From the NCBI GenBank assembly GCA_004194705.1, contig SADC01000107.1, positions 1 through 64,000 on the forward strand: a stretch of DNA of 64,000 nucleotides, written 5' to 3'. The position numbers were made by a program, and so were the translations under genes. The DNA is from Ditylenchus dipsaci (lineage: Eukaryota > Nematoda > Chromadorea > Rhabditida > Anguinidae). Below are positions 54,950 through 64,000 of this stretch, one piece after another (the stretch's first letter is position 1; every line of letters starts with the position of its first letter). The notes below the pieces were generated by a model, which was not told the DNA's origin, did no database searches, and was given only the letters and a program-made list of their open reading frames with translations.

Positions 54950-56300
54950 TGCGTTTTTAAGGGGCATATCAGCTCGCATCAAGATTAACAGTGCAAGTTA
55001 CTGTATTTTCTGTAATTTCCGCTTTGGGACGCTAACTCTCGAGTCTTCCTTCAAAGGGGGAGAAGAGCGTAACCTGTCAGCTATTTAATTAGAGAAAATA
55101 CTGATCCTTCATTGATCTTTTCGAGCGTCCGATCCTACAAGACCTTCGACCTTCGGGCTCATAAGTTTTCGGGTTCTTGTCAAGTTCAACTTCGATCAAT
55201 GTGTTTATGTAACCAAAATCCGAACTCGAAGGTGTTTACGTAATTCGACTTTGAGTTCGAGATAGACTTGAAAATATTCATGTATATAACTTTGATCGTT
55301 CAGAATGTCTCCCCGAAATAGTCGAAAGCCAAAAAAAGTTGGTGCTTTGGGGATTTACTAAAGAGGAATCCAAATTATATACATCAACACCTTCAAGTTC
55401 AACCTCGAATTCGAACTCGTAATTCGTGAACAAGCCATCAGGGATTGTGGCCCTGTTGTGACGGCTGAACCACGAAATTGCGAAACTTCAATAATGTAAT
55501 CTTGGTCAGAAGTGGGCAAAGATCTGGTCAATCTAGATCAGTTCAGATCAGGTCAGACCGACATGACAAATGTAGTTGACAAAATAGCCAAATTAGATTA
55601 AAAATTATTGCGGAGATTTAAATTTTACAGTCAGAAAATGACTTGGATCTATCAGAATCTCAACAGGATTCGATAAAGGCCACTAAAAGTTGGTTTTCCG
55701 CGGGTTTCTAAGAAAAGGAAAATTTTTTTTGCAAAAATTCTATTTCGCTCATTAAATTTTCCGTTCGATTGGCTCAATAGCCCAGTATCCCACCTCAACC
55801 ATTTAGAATCACCCTGAACCACTTTAGATCACTCCCAACCAGTAATAAACTACCGTGAACCAGTGTTTAGGGTGGTTTTGGGTGGCAATCTGAGCAATTT
55901 AGTCAATTTTAGTGTAATTCTGACATTTTTCGCAAAAATGAGTCGAGAGAGAAAAATTGACCAACCTTTTTTACTTTACCGCACTGGTATGCCCCTTTCT
56001 GCGTATTTTAAAGATTGGCTATGTGATTTTGAAATACCTTTTTGGTTTTTTCTCTATTGAGTCTGCTTGTTCTCATAGCTTATGCGTCTTTTTGTTTTTT
56101 TTTTTGGTTTAAAGTTAGGCCGGCAAATATGAAAAAGCCAGACAAGCAGGTGGAAATAGGAACTAATAGCCTTAATGAGTTTCTTCCAAGTGACACATTC
56201 TGGACTAGCATTAAACAATCCATCATCTCTCCCTTAAACTCAATCATATCATGTTAAAAAATTTAACAGTCGACGTATCTAAGAAATGAGACCTGTATAG
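54950..56300. other. Mostly unclassified stretch
   Basis: TCGAACTTCGA-like words at 55100-55270 are low-complexity. 55620-55930 resembles in order the core of the foldback element at 39262-39600 (TTGGATCTATCAGAATC, AGTTGGTTTTCCGCGGGTT, CACCCTGAACCACTT). No gene is supported. Confidence 0.45.
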
Positions 56301-56308
56301 CATAAATA

Positions 56309-56554
56309 CCGTATTACCTTTAATAAGCGTCCCTCTCTAATAAGCGCCCCATCTACTTTGAGGGTCTGTGTCTTAAGATAGATTAAATATTTTGCAGAGC
56401 TGTTTTCTGCATTTTTTTAACTCTCACAAGCTCCACTGATTACACTTTTTAATTTCATTTGAGCGCCCAAAAATATCGAGTTCGACCCCAATTTTTTCAG
56501 ATTTTCAGAGGATTGGGAAAAAGCGTATCGGAGCGCTTATTATAGGTAATACGG
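56309..56554. mobile_element. pogo-type MITE (CCGTATTACCTTTAATAAGCG ends)
   Basis: CCGTATTACCTTTAATAAGCG at the left is matched by CGCTTATTATAGGTAATACGG at the right, flanked by TA. A diverged relative lies at 60058-60253. Confidence 0.9.
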
Positions 56555-56559
56555 TATGC

Positions 56560-57360
56560 GTTCACTGTATGCTTTTTGTTAGTCCCATTTGTCCCCATGA
56601 CGCAGAAGTTGGGGATTTATAATAGGGTTACGGGATAAAAGGCATCCTAGCAATGGTGGCAGGAAGTCGGACGTCGAAATCGGAGGTAGGAATTCAGTAG
56701 TTCAACTCAGACTTGCGGTTTTTCTGGTAAAAAATATCAGAAAGTCTGTTTTTTCGGGGATAGAACCAAGAAAATACACGAAATCACTTAACAAAACAAA
56801 AAAACCGGTATACTAAAAATGGTGATTTTTTGAAAAAACACATTTTTCTGCCAAAATATCAAACAGATTGTGAAGTTTTGTGCTCATTAGGGAAATGAAC
56901 TCATTCTGCGTCAGATAAATGTTCGGGTTTTGTAATTTTTGCTAAGTATGAACCGTTTTGAGAAATCTACTGGGTTTTCTGGGTAAAAAAGTTTTTGCGT
57001 CCACGGCTAGGGGAATTATATGGAAAAGCGGACTGAATTTGATGATATCGTACTCAGCACACCGCGCTCTTTCGTTCGAGCCCAATCACTCAATTTCGAA
57101 TTTTCTGAGGGATTCCATCGAAGTACGTAATTACAAGACTTCTCTTTTAAATCTTATAAGAGAAATTAGTATCAAACTTAATTTCTGAAACCTAACAAAA
57201 AGTTCACAATATTTTCTATTTATTTTTATAAAAGAATGTTTTTACATCAGATCATCAGAAAGTTCAAATCACTTCATTCTGTGGGCGAAGTCACCCGACA
57301 ACGTCATACTCCTGAAAGGGCAAACCTTTTTCTTGCCGTAAAAATACTTCTTTTTGCCGC
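56560..57360. other. Gene-less stretch
   Basis: No supported feature; a 76-codon plus-strand frame at 56958-57188 shows no domain. Confidence 0.45.
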
Positions 57361-57364
57361 AAAA

Positions 57365-58880
57365 GGCTAATATTTAAATCTGCTGCCAAAAATTTGAATT
57401 ATGCTGCCAAAATCTTTAATTCTGCTGCCAAATCAAATCTGCTGCCAAAAATTTGAATTTTGCTGCCAAAAATTTGAATTTTGCTGCCAAAAATTTGAAT
57501 TTTGCTGCCAAAAATTTGAATTTTGCTGCCAAAAATTTGAATTTTGCTGCCAAATCCATTTTTCTGCCAAAATTTGAATTTCGCTGCCAAAAATTTGAAT
57601 TTTGCTGCCAAAAATTTGTAATTTGCTGCCGAAATTTCTCGACCTATTTCCACAGCCTGACTTAGTTCCATGTTCATCATATATGATTTTACTTGAGATA
57701 GTTGCACCAAATGCTTTATTTCTAAACTACTGTGTGAATTTTAATTCTACCTACGAATAAATTGTAGAGACGAGTTTTCTTTCTGATTTTATTAGAGATA
57801 ATGACAATGCAAGAGACGTTCGTAACGACAACAACAAATCACTGCATATCTTAACAAATGCATAAATTCAAACACCGAAAATTCACTAAGCTTGTGACGG
57901 TCGGAGCTGCGCAGGCATTGTTTCTGACAAATTCGAGATTCCAATGAGCAGACAATGCAATGCTAGCTAAAGAAAATTTTCGCTTGAAAAATCACTCATC
58001 ATTTCACGATCTGACATACCTTGGCGGAATTCTTATGGAAAAGCAGCCGATTGAAGGAAATCGATCTCAGCTAAAAATTTCATTCTCAGTCACTTGGGCA
58101 CTTTAAATTCTTTCTTTTTTACTTCAGCTTTGATTGCCAGCAAAAACTGCTTGTAGCACCATTTTGTCTCAAGTGATAGTGCAAGGGAAATTAGACGAAA
58201 GACTTTATTGGCATGGTCGGGCGACGAATTCTTAGCACAGCAGGACAACTAAAAATTTTCTTCCTTTGTAGCTGCATCGATAGGTTTCAACAGTGTGCTT
58301 ATATCCAACGATAGGCAACGATAGGCACTAGCCCCAACATATTTCAATAAATACTGAGTAACACAGATAACAAAAAACTTACAGTCTCCATTCATTGCTT
58401 GACCAAGGATTGTCAAAGAGCTTTTTCCAATCTTCCAACTCGTCATCTGCATCTGAACCTTCAAAGTTTTGGATCATGGCGTAGATAATTTCCGCAGTAC
58501 GCTTTTTCGGATAAATGACTTGTTCGATATGCATCTGAAACAGATAATAAAATGATTAAGAGGTGAACGAAGATGGAAAAAATACAGATCGGCAACTAAA
58601 ACTGAATAGGGATAAATTGGCAGCAAATTTCAAATTTCAGCGAAATTCAAATTTTTGGCAGCAAAACTCAGATTTTTGGCAGCGAAATTCAAATTTTTGG
58701 CAGCGAAATTCAAATTTTTGGCAGCAGATTTGATTTGGCAGCAAAATTCCAATTTTTGGCAGCGAAATTCAAATTTTTGGCAGCGAAATTCAAATTTTTG
58801 GCAGCAGATTTGATTTGGCAGCAGAATTAAAGATTTTGGCAGCATAATTCAAATTTTTGGCAGCAAATTAAATACCACCC
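57365..58880. mobile_element. Foldback element 4: TGCTGCCAAAAATTTGAATT arrays
   Basis: About 13 units of a 20-base repeat built on GCTGCCAAAAATTTGAATTT (57381-57640) face about 12 units of the reverse complement (58612-58868). The outer units match in order on both sides, including the odd AAATCTTTAATTCTGCTGCC unit, so the arms are true inverted copies. The outermost bases begin GG (GGCTAATATTT and, inverted, GGTGGTATTT). The interior (57640-58610) has minus-strand codon-like blocks (NSSPDHANKVFRLISLALSL, ETKWCYKQFLLAIKAEVK) without a recognised family. No target duplication is found. Confidence 0.88.
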
Positions 58881-58889
58881 CTTATCTAG

Positions 58890-59265
58890 TCCAGCCCGTT
58901 TTAATTTGAAAAATTTGCTCATGGGTTTTGTATACTTTACTAGGCTTCTTATTCCTAATCTTTTTCGGATATGGAGCCAGAATCTTTAAGGTTCTCGGAT
59001 ACTTTAGCCCTCGAAATCGAGGCGCTACTCGGTTTTACAAAACCACCACCACCTGTTAGGTTGTAGCGCAGAATCTTGGCTATCGTATGAAAAAAGATAT
59101 CATGTAAAGAAAGATTTTGGTCGGAGCCTTATCGATTTTAAGATCCAGAAAAACAGGAATACAGTAAACACGGAAGTTCAGTAAATCAAAATGTTTTTGT
59201 CTCTAAAAGAGGTTGAAACTTATGATTTATTTATTTTTAATTTTCTTCGTGTGTGATGCGCAGTT
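58890..59265. other. Gene-less stretch
   Basis: No supported feature. Confidence 0.5.
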
Positions 59266-59269
59266 TGAG

Positions 59270-59365
59270 TATGTGGCCAGATAGGGCAGGTAGGTGGCCA
59301 GGTAGGGTAGGTGGATGGCCAGGTAGGGTTTGTAGGTACCCGGTGGATAAGTAGATAGGTAGCTT
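59270..59365. repeat. GGCCAGGTAGGGTAGGT minisatellite
   Basis: Three to four imperfect units of 17-20 bases (GTGGCCAGATAGGGCAGGTA, GGTGGCCAGGTAGGGTAGGT, GGATGGCCAGGTAGGGTTTG). The same bases degrade into GGTAGGTAGC-like sequence at the right. Confidence 0.85.
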
Positions 59366-60055
59366 TTGAGATGTATACCGTTGAGAAGCCCCTGAAAGGT
59401 CCCGATAATAAAAAAAAACCTAAGTGTTATTTGAAGTCACAACAATTGACGTTTTCAACCAGGCGCTTTCAAGGCGCCAATCCACCTTCTATCGAGTGTT
59501 GCGGGTCTTAACAGCAAAATTAAAACAACACTTTTATCGTTAAAAGAATAGAATAAGATATCAGTTTCGGGTTTATTAAATATTCTCCACCGAGGTTTTG
59601 TCTTTATTCTGAATAGTTGGACATTGCTGAAACCTAGGGGACATACAAAGAGTTTGGGATGTAAGCAAAGACAATGGGAAGTAAGAATTTTGTTCAATAT
59701 TTTTGGATAATAAGGTCATGTGTGTGTTAACTAACAAGCACGAGGTAAAATTTAAGAAGCAAATTCTGAGAATACCTTCCCTCATATCCGAAAATCTCTA
59801 ACCACACCTTGACCTCGCAGGTTTTTTTTTGATAAAACTGCCCCTGCTTTCACTTCTCAGATACCCAATTTGATCGTTTATTTATACTCAAAAAGTTTTT
59901 CTTTGACAAAATTGTACTCGTCATTTTTCGTGACGTTACTAACATAAAATTCAATAAATATATGTGCTGTAGATAAATGGTACCATCGATTCCGGTGCGT
60001 CCCACAGTTTTACCACATTTTAAATTTATTGCCAGTTGTCTTTGGCTAGTATGGT
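59366..60055. other. Gene-less stretch
   Basis: Two overlapping minus-strand open frames (59455-59697, 59576-59785) have no recognisable domain or splice context. Not called as genes. Confidence 0.45.
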
Positions 60056-60057
60056 TA

Positions 60058-60253
60058 AAAAAAACCATATTTTCTCTAATAAAGCATCTCTCCGACTTTT
60101 AGGAACTATATCTCAGCCTAGTGTGAAAATTTAGCGTTTTCTTAATTCCACGAGCTCTACGATACCACTTTCTAGATTTTGGTTAAGCACCTGGAAATCT
60201 CGAGATTGAATTCCAACTTTTCGATTTTCCGGGCATCCAAAAATAAGGTAGTA
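60058..60253. mobile_element. Diverged pogo-type MITE
   Basis: CCATATTTTCTCTAATAAAGC resembles the ends of the 56309 element, and the interior (CACGAGCTCTACGATACC, GGTTAAGCACCTGGAAATC, TCGAGATTGAATTCC) parallels its interior in the same order. The right end is degraded. Confidence 0.55.
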
Positions 60254-60259
60254 AAGATA

Positions 60260-61340
60260 AATAATATCGCAGGTTGTTTGTTTTCAATAAAAACTAGCAA
60301 GTCTATGTAGCATGATATTTTTTACAAAAAAGTTTTACAGCCGGGAGTCGAACTGTCCAAAACAGAACTAGAAAAAGACTTCAGAAATTTGAATGAAGCG
60401 AGTTTTGAAGACCACTTTAAAATGATGATTCGCGCTTTTCGATAAGAACTTTCCCGATGGTGACCGCAAATGGGCAAGGAAAGTCTTTTGTTTATTTTAA
60501 TTAAATAATGATGGGTTACAAAAAATTATATTCACGGCGAGGTTTGTCGAGCGAACTGGGAATTTTATTTATTTTTTCATTCTTCAAATCTATGAATTCT
60601 TCAAAACTTTTTAAATTTCGTGTAATAAATTGCCCCTAAAGTCATCTATTGTCCTGCGACCACCAAAGCTGAAATTCGGAGTGAGGCAAGATGCAAAAAT
60701 TCATGAAGAAAAAAGCCCTGAAAGTCTATTACGTGTATGGGACGACTAAAAGTTCTAAAAAAATTTAATGATCAAATTTTAGATTGTATAAACAGAAATT
60801 AGCTAAAGCAGAAAAATATGCCAGTGCAATCACTACTTATCCCCCATCCCTTCACTTACATCAAAAATCAGCATCAAAGAAGGCCTTAAGTGCAGCAGCA
60901 AATATTCAATCTAGATTCTACACTAACCCTATATTATCTAGCCTTATTGCCAAACATTTCCTGCCAACATGTCTAGCTATTCCATAGCTAGTCGGTCGAG
61001 GACGCCTAGAAGGGTTGGTGAATAATTTTATTATCACAATAATGATACCCTCTATAGCTAATAAAAAGATTTTTAAATTTGTTAGCAAAAAGAATATACT
61101 TTTTGGCTGATGTTTTTTCTTTTTCAATATTATTGATTTGGATTTATTTTTATTGTTGGATCCTACTTTTTTGAATTAATTTGGTCCTTTTATCGAATTT
61201 TCCAGCATGGGCTAACATTTTTGATTCCGTCTCAAATATCAAATTTTATCGCCCGTGCCAGAAAAAATTGGAATGTAAATTCCGTGGGTAGGCCTAGCCT
61301 ATGGCTAAGCACAAACCAAAAAATAACAAGGATCAAGGTT
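60260..61340. other. Gene-less stretch
   Basis: A 67-codon frame (60784-60987) is not supported by any domain or splice structure. Nothing else is recognised. Confidence 0.45.
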
Positions 61341-61537
61341 AGAAATAATGGCAGGACGGGACGGAACTTCGTCCCGAAGGAATTTTTTTTATGTGTGTTA
61401 TCACCTGGAATGGTTCCCAAAAAAGTTTTTCCAACTATCCTGTCTCGGTGTCCCGTCCCGGTTCCCCCGTCTCTGAATTTATTTTCACAATTTTGTCGTG
61501 TGCCGTCACGGGATAGGCCATTTATCATCTCTAGTCA
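61341..61537. mobile_element. Short hAT-type MITE with CGTCCCG words
   Basis: TAGAAATAATGGCAGGACGGG at the left and CCATTTATCATCTCTA at the right are the same ends as the element at 10388-11196. GACGGGACGG and GTGTCCCGTCCCGG fill the arms. Flanks ATCAAGGT and GTCAAGAT match at 6 of 8. It has no coding remnant. Confidence 0.7.
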
Positions 61538-61539
61538 AG

Positions 61540-62540
61540 ATGGAAAGTTGGATTCCCATTCTAGGCTAGCACTATTGATTTTTTGTAGCCATAAAGCGGT
61601 CTCTTTTTTTATCTGGAAAAAGTGTTTCGAGTGATGTTTTTTTCTATTCTCCTTTTTATGTATTGTTCTTTAATTGTTTTGTTTAAAAATAGGCGCTAAT
61701 TGTTGAGCATAAAAACTTTCTTTGATGACACTTTGTGTTGAAAGCCAAACCAAGTTTTATAGAGGAATAAAACATTGTTGTTTTCATTGCACATTAGCTT
61801 CTGAACATCTTTTTTGTATCTGGAAGTTAGCTAAGTAAATAAATTTATTATCAATTTATTATCTAGAAAAAAGTTTTTTTTATTGATAGGATGAAAAGTT
61901 TGCAATTTTTTAACTGATTATTCAGACTGGGAGTTTTTTTCCGGAGCACTGATAAAATTATTTGCAGCGGTAAAGAGGCATAGCAAACAAAAGGTGGAAA
62001 AACTACTCCACCCATGACCCTTGCAAACTTTTTTAGTTAGATCATTAAGAGCCGTATTTTTTATAATCAAACTGACTATTACATTCCTATGCCTAAGCCT
62101 TCGGCAATAACAGGAAATTTTGCAAAAATATCACAAACTTCACAGAATCTTCGGTCGTCGTCTTGATATGTCATTGCAACTGCAAAGAAAAAGCATCATC
62201 AAAAAGAATCACCCACCTCGATTATCGTAAATACCTCAAAAAACGTCTGTGATAATTTTTTCACAAAAAATAAGTTCAATCTATAAAAAAAATTCGCACG
62301 GTCTACATTTTCAAAGTCGCATTAAAGAAAATCGTGACTTGGCCGGTTCACAAGGGCAGCTGACCACCATAATGTGACTTTTCGTAATTTTTGTTTTCAC
62401 CATCGTGTTCAGCAGAAAATTCTGCACAAGAATATACCTTCAGGACGCACGGCGTTTGCTGTGTAAAAAGCCTCAACAGTGTTTATTTTCAGTTTTAAAT
62501 CAATTGCCCAAAAAAAATTTTAGGTAAAAGATTGTGTAAA
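61540..62540. other. Gene-less stretch
   Basis: No supported feature. Confidence 0.5.
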
Positions 62541-62544
62541 ACAA

Positions 62545-62690
62545 TTTCACCTTGGTCCCCAAGCTGAAATTTTTAGGAATTTTTTTTGTGACGCCGGAGT
62601 TAGCACCGACAACTCGCATCAGGCTGGTGCCGGTGCGGGTCTGGGAAGTTGGTTGGTGCGGGTTTAATGAAGAGGTCGATGCTTGCACCA
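62545..62690. repeat. CCTTGGTCCCC and GGTGCCGGTGCGG repeat ends
   Basis: CACCTTGGTCCCCAAGCTGAA is a solo half of the hairpin type at 42243. CTGGTGCCGGTGCGGGTCTGG belongs to the GC-rich palindrome family at 8036 and 52496. Confidence 0.55.
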
Positions 62691-62699
62691 AAATTTAAA

Positions 62700-63830
62700 A
62701 ACTTGCAGCAGTGGTTTATGCTGAGGGAAGCACCATTTTTATGAAGTGCTAATTAGAAATTTAAAATACCGCAATTATGCAAGGAGTGCCGAACAACCAG
62801 TACCAGAAGAATTTTTTGCAGAACATTTTCATAGTTATCAGTTTTAAAGTTTTAGTGGACACCATCAGTACTCAAATTTGCCAAATACTGGATGTCTCAA
62901 TTTACTATTCAACGCAATCAGTATATCGTGTTGGATGTTAATTTTCTTTTTGGTTTCATCCTTTGATGGGTCTCACAGTTTTGTAACAGAAGTTTATTTA
63001 TAGCTTTCACAATAGAGATCTGGAACTTTAACTTAAAAGAATGATAAAAATTCATGGCTTTCAACTAAAATTTCGAAAAATCAGACAGAATTTTAAAAAA
63101 ATCAGATTACAGGACTAAAAATTAGATTTTCAAGAATCGGTTTGTCTAAAATCAAACATTTTAATCCAAATGGCAGTCCTGTAAATGAAAGTCCTGTAAA
63201 AATTGGACGAAACATCATTGGAATAATAGAATTGCATTCAAAAAAGGTTTCTTAAAAATCCAACTACTTTTTATGAGATATTTGATCTGCTTTTTTCGTG
63301 ACCTGTCAGCCAACTTCTTGCACTTAATTTTATTTTAACTAAGAAGTTGAATAAATGTTTTTACTTTAGTTTGTTTTTACTATTCATTCAGTCTATTCAA
63401 GACAAATTATCTTTTTTCCAAAATTTGTGTCTTTTTACTGAAGTGAAATTTAATTTTGTTGTGTGAACATATTTGATGTATTTGTGGATCAGCAAGCATT
63501 GGATCAAGCCAATGTCCACAGATTTTCAATAACAACCTTTGTGTAAAAAGATACTTTTAGACAAAGAGACAGTGTAAAAGCTATTTGTAGAATTATTAAA
63601 ATGTTTGACAATAAAGCAAAATCACAAATTAAAAACCATTTTCTAAACTTTTTTTGATTGCCTTTTTCAGATTTTTAAAACAGAAAATACCTGAAATTTA
63701 GTTGTCTTAAGCTAAGAGCCATTTACGAAAACCATTTATAATTTTTCTTAAAAATAATAAGTTAACTTAGAAAAACTTAAAATTGGCTCAGGTAAGAAAA
63801 AAACTTTAATTGGAATTGTTTTTTATAAAT
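62700..63830. other. Gene-less AT-rich stretch
   Basis: No supported feature. Confidence 0.5.
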
Positions 63831-63837
63831 CAGCTTA

Positions 63838-64000
63838 GGGGATCAAGGCAAAAAATTTTATGAATTCTTTTAGCAAAAAATACTTTTTGCTTCAAAATGA
63901 CTAAAAAGTGTAAATGAAAACTTTTGAGATGTTTTGAAAAAATTCTAAAAAAATTAACAGGGGGACCAAGGCATATTTTTTGGGGAGAGTGGGAATGCAT
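63838..64000. mobile_element. MITE with GATCAAGGCAAAAAA / GGGGACCAAGGCA words, cut by window edge
   Basis: GGGGATCAAGGCAAAAAATTT at 63838 and AACAGGGGGACCAAGGCATA at 63958 are two same-direction copies of the CCTTGGTCCCC core (as GGGGACCAAGG). No terminus can be assigned. Confidence 0.5.

Noticed and set aside
57381..57640. CRISPR-like array of regular 20-base repeats
   Set aside because: The spacers are not unique, an inverted copy of the array lies 1 kb away, and the genome is eukaryotic. It is a transposon terminus.
60784..60987. 67-codon open frame
   Set aside because: Short, no domain, no splice or neighbour support.

Overview
This looks like a gene-poor, repeat-saturated stretch of nematode nuclear DNA. 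The sequence is AT-rich. Introns that can be placed by reading-frame continuity are tiny (about 37-58 nt) and end in T-rich acceptors such as TTTTCAG. A cluster of decayed seven-transmembrane chemoreceptor genes of the nematode Srh/Str type lies at 33.8-47.8 kb. The species is not identified, and no tRNA, rRNA or bacterial feature was found.

Region by region. 0-3.2 kb: a (TA)n tract, a 1.2 kb palindrome with mariner-like ends, a foldback element and a pogo-type MITE. 3.2-10.4 kb: a minus-strand, 11-exon gene relic encoding the C-lobe of a protein kinase, a Ser/Thr/Ala-rich linker, an AAA-ATPase-like (PF09820-type) domain and a PD-(D/E)XK nuclease-like domain. It carries four or more inserted elements and several small lesions. 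12.4-13.3 kb: a five-exon APS kinase relic. 15.4-20.8 kb: a graveyard of DNA transposons (mariner, Merlin, hAT). 22.4-24.6 kb: a foldback element with an 8-bp target duplication. 25-30 kb: pogo-type and hAT elements, two of them with 7-8 bp target duplications. 29.9-32.6 kb: a minus-strand RING-H2 gene relic and a second unrecognised gene relic. 33.7-47.8 kb: duplicated and inverted chemoreceptor fragments carrying two foldback transposons, one encoding a FLYWCH-like finger plus Ulp1-like protease. The empty target sites survive in a sister copy. 48-64 kb: no convincing host gene, but more MITEs, a Merlin-derived element with a zinc-ribbon fragment and another foldback element.

Two results stand out. 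One is the kinase/AAA-ATPase/nuclease fusion, whose architecture recalls the NTPase-plus-effector proteins discussed for Crinkler-like eukaryotic effectors. The other is a recurring transposon design: 0.8-2.2 kb elements whose termini are inverted arrays of short tandem repeats. Four different repeat motifs show the same layout, 8-9 bp duplications are visible for three, and one element carries a FLYWCH-Ulp1 gene that suggests a Mutator-like origin. Nearly every recognisable protein remnant carries one- or two-base frameshifts or isolated stops, so either most are pseudogenes or the assembly has residual indels. Coordinates for exons are inferred by eye from reading frame and splice signals.
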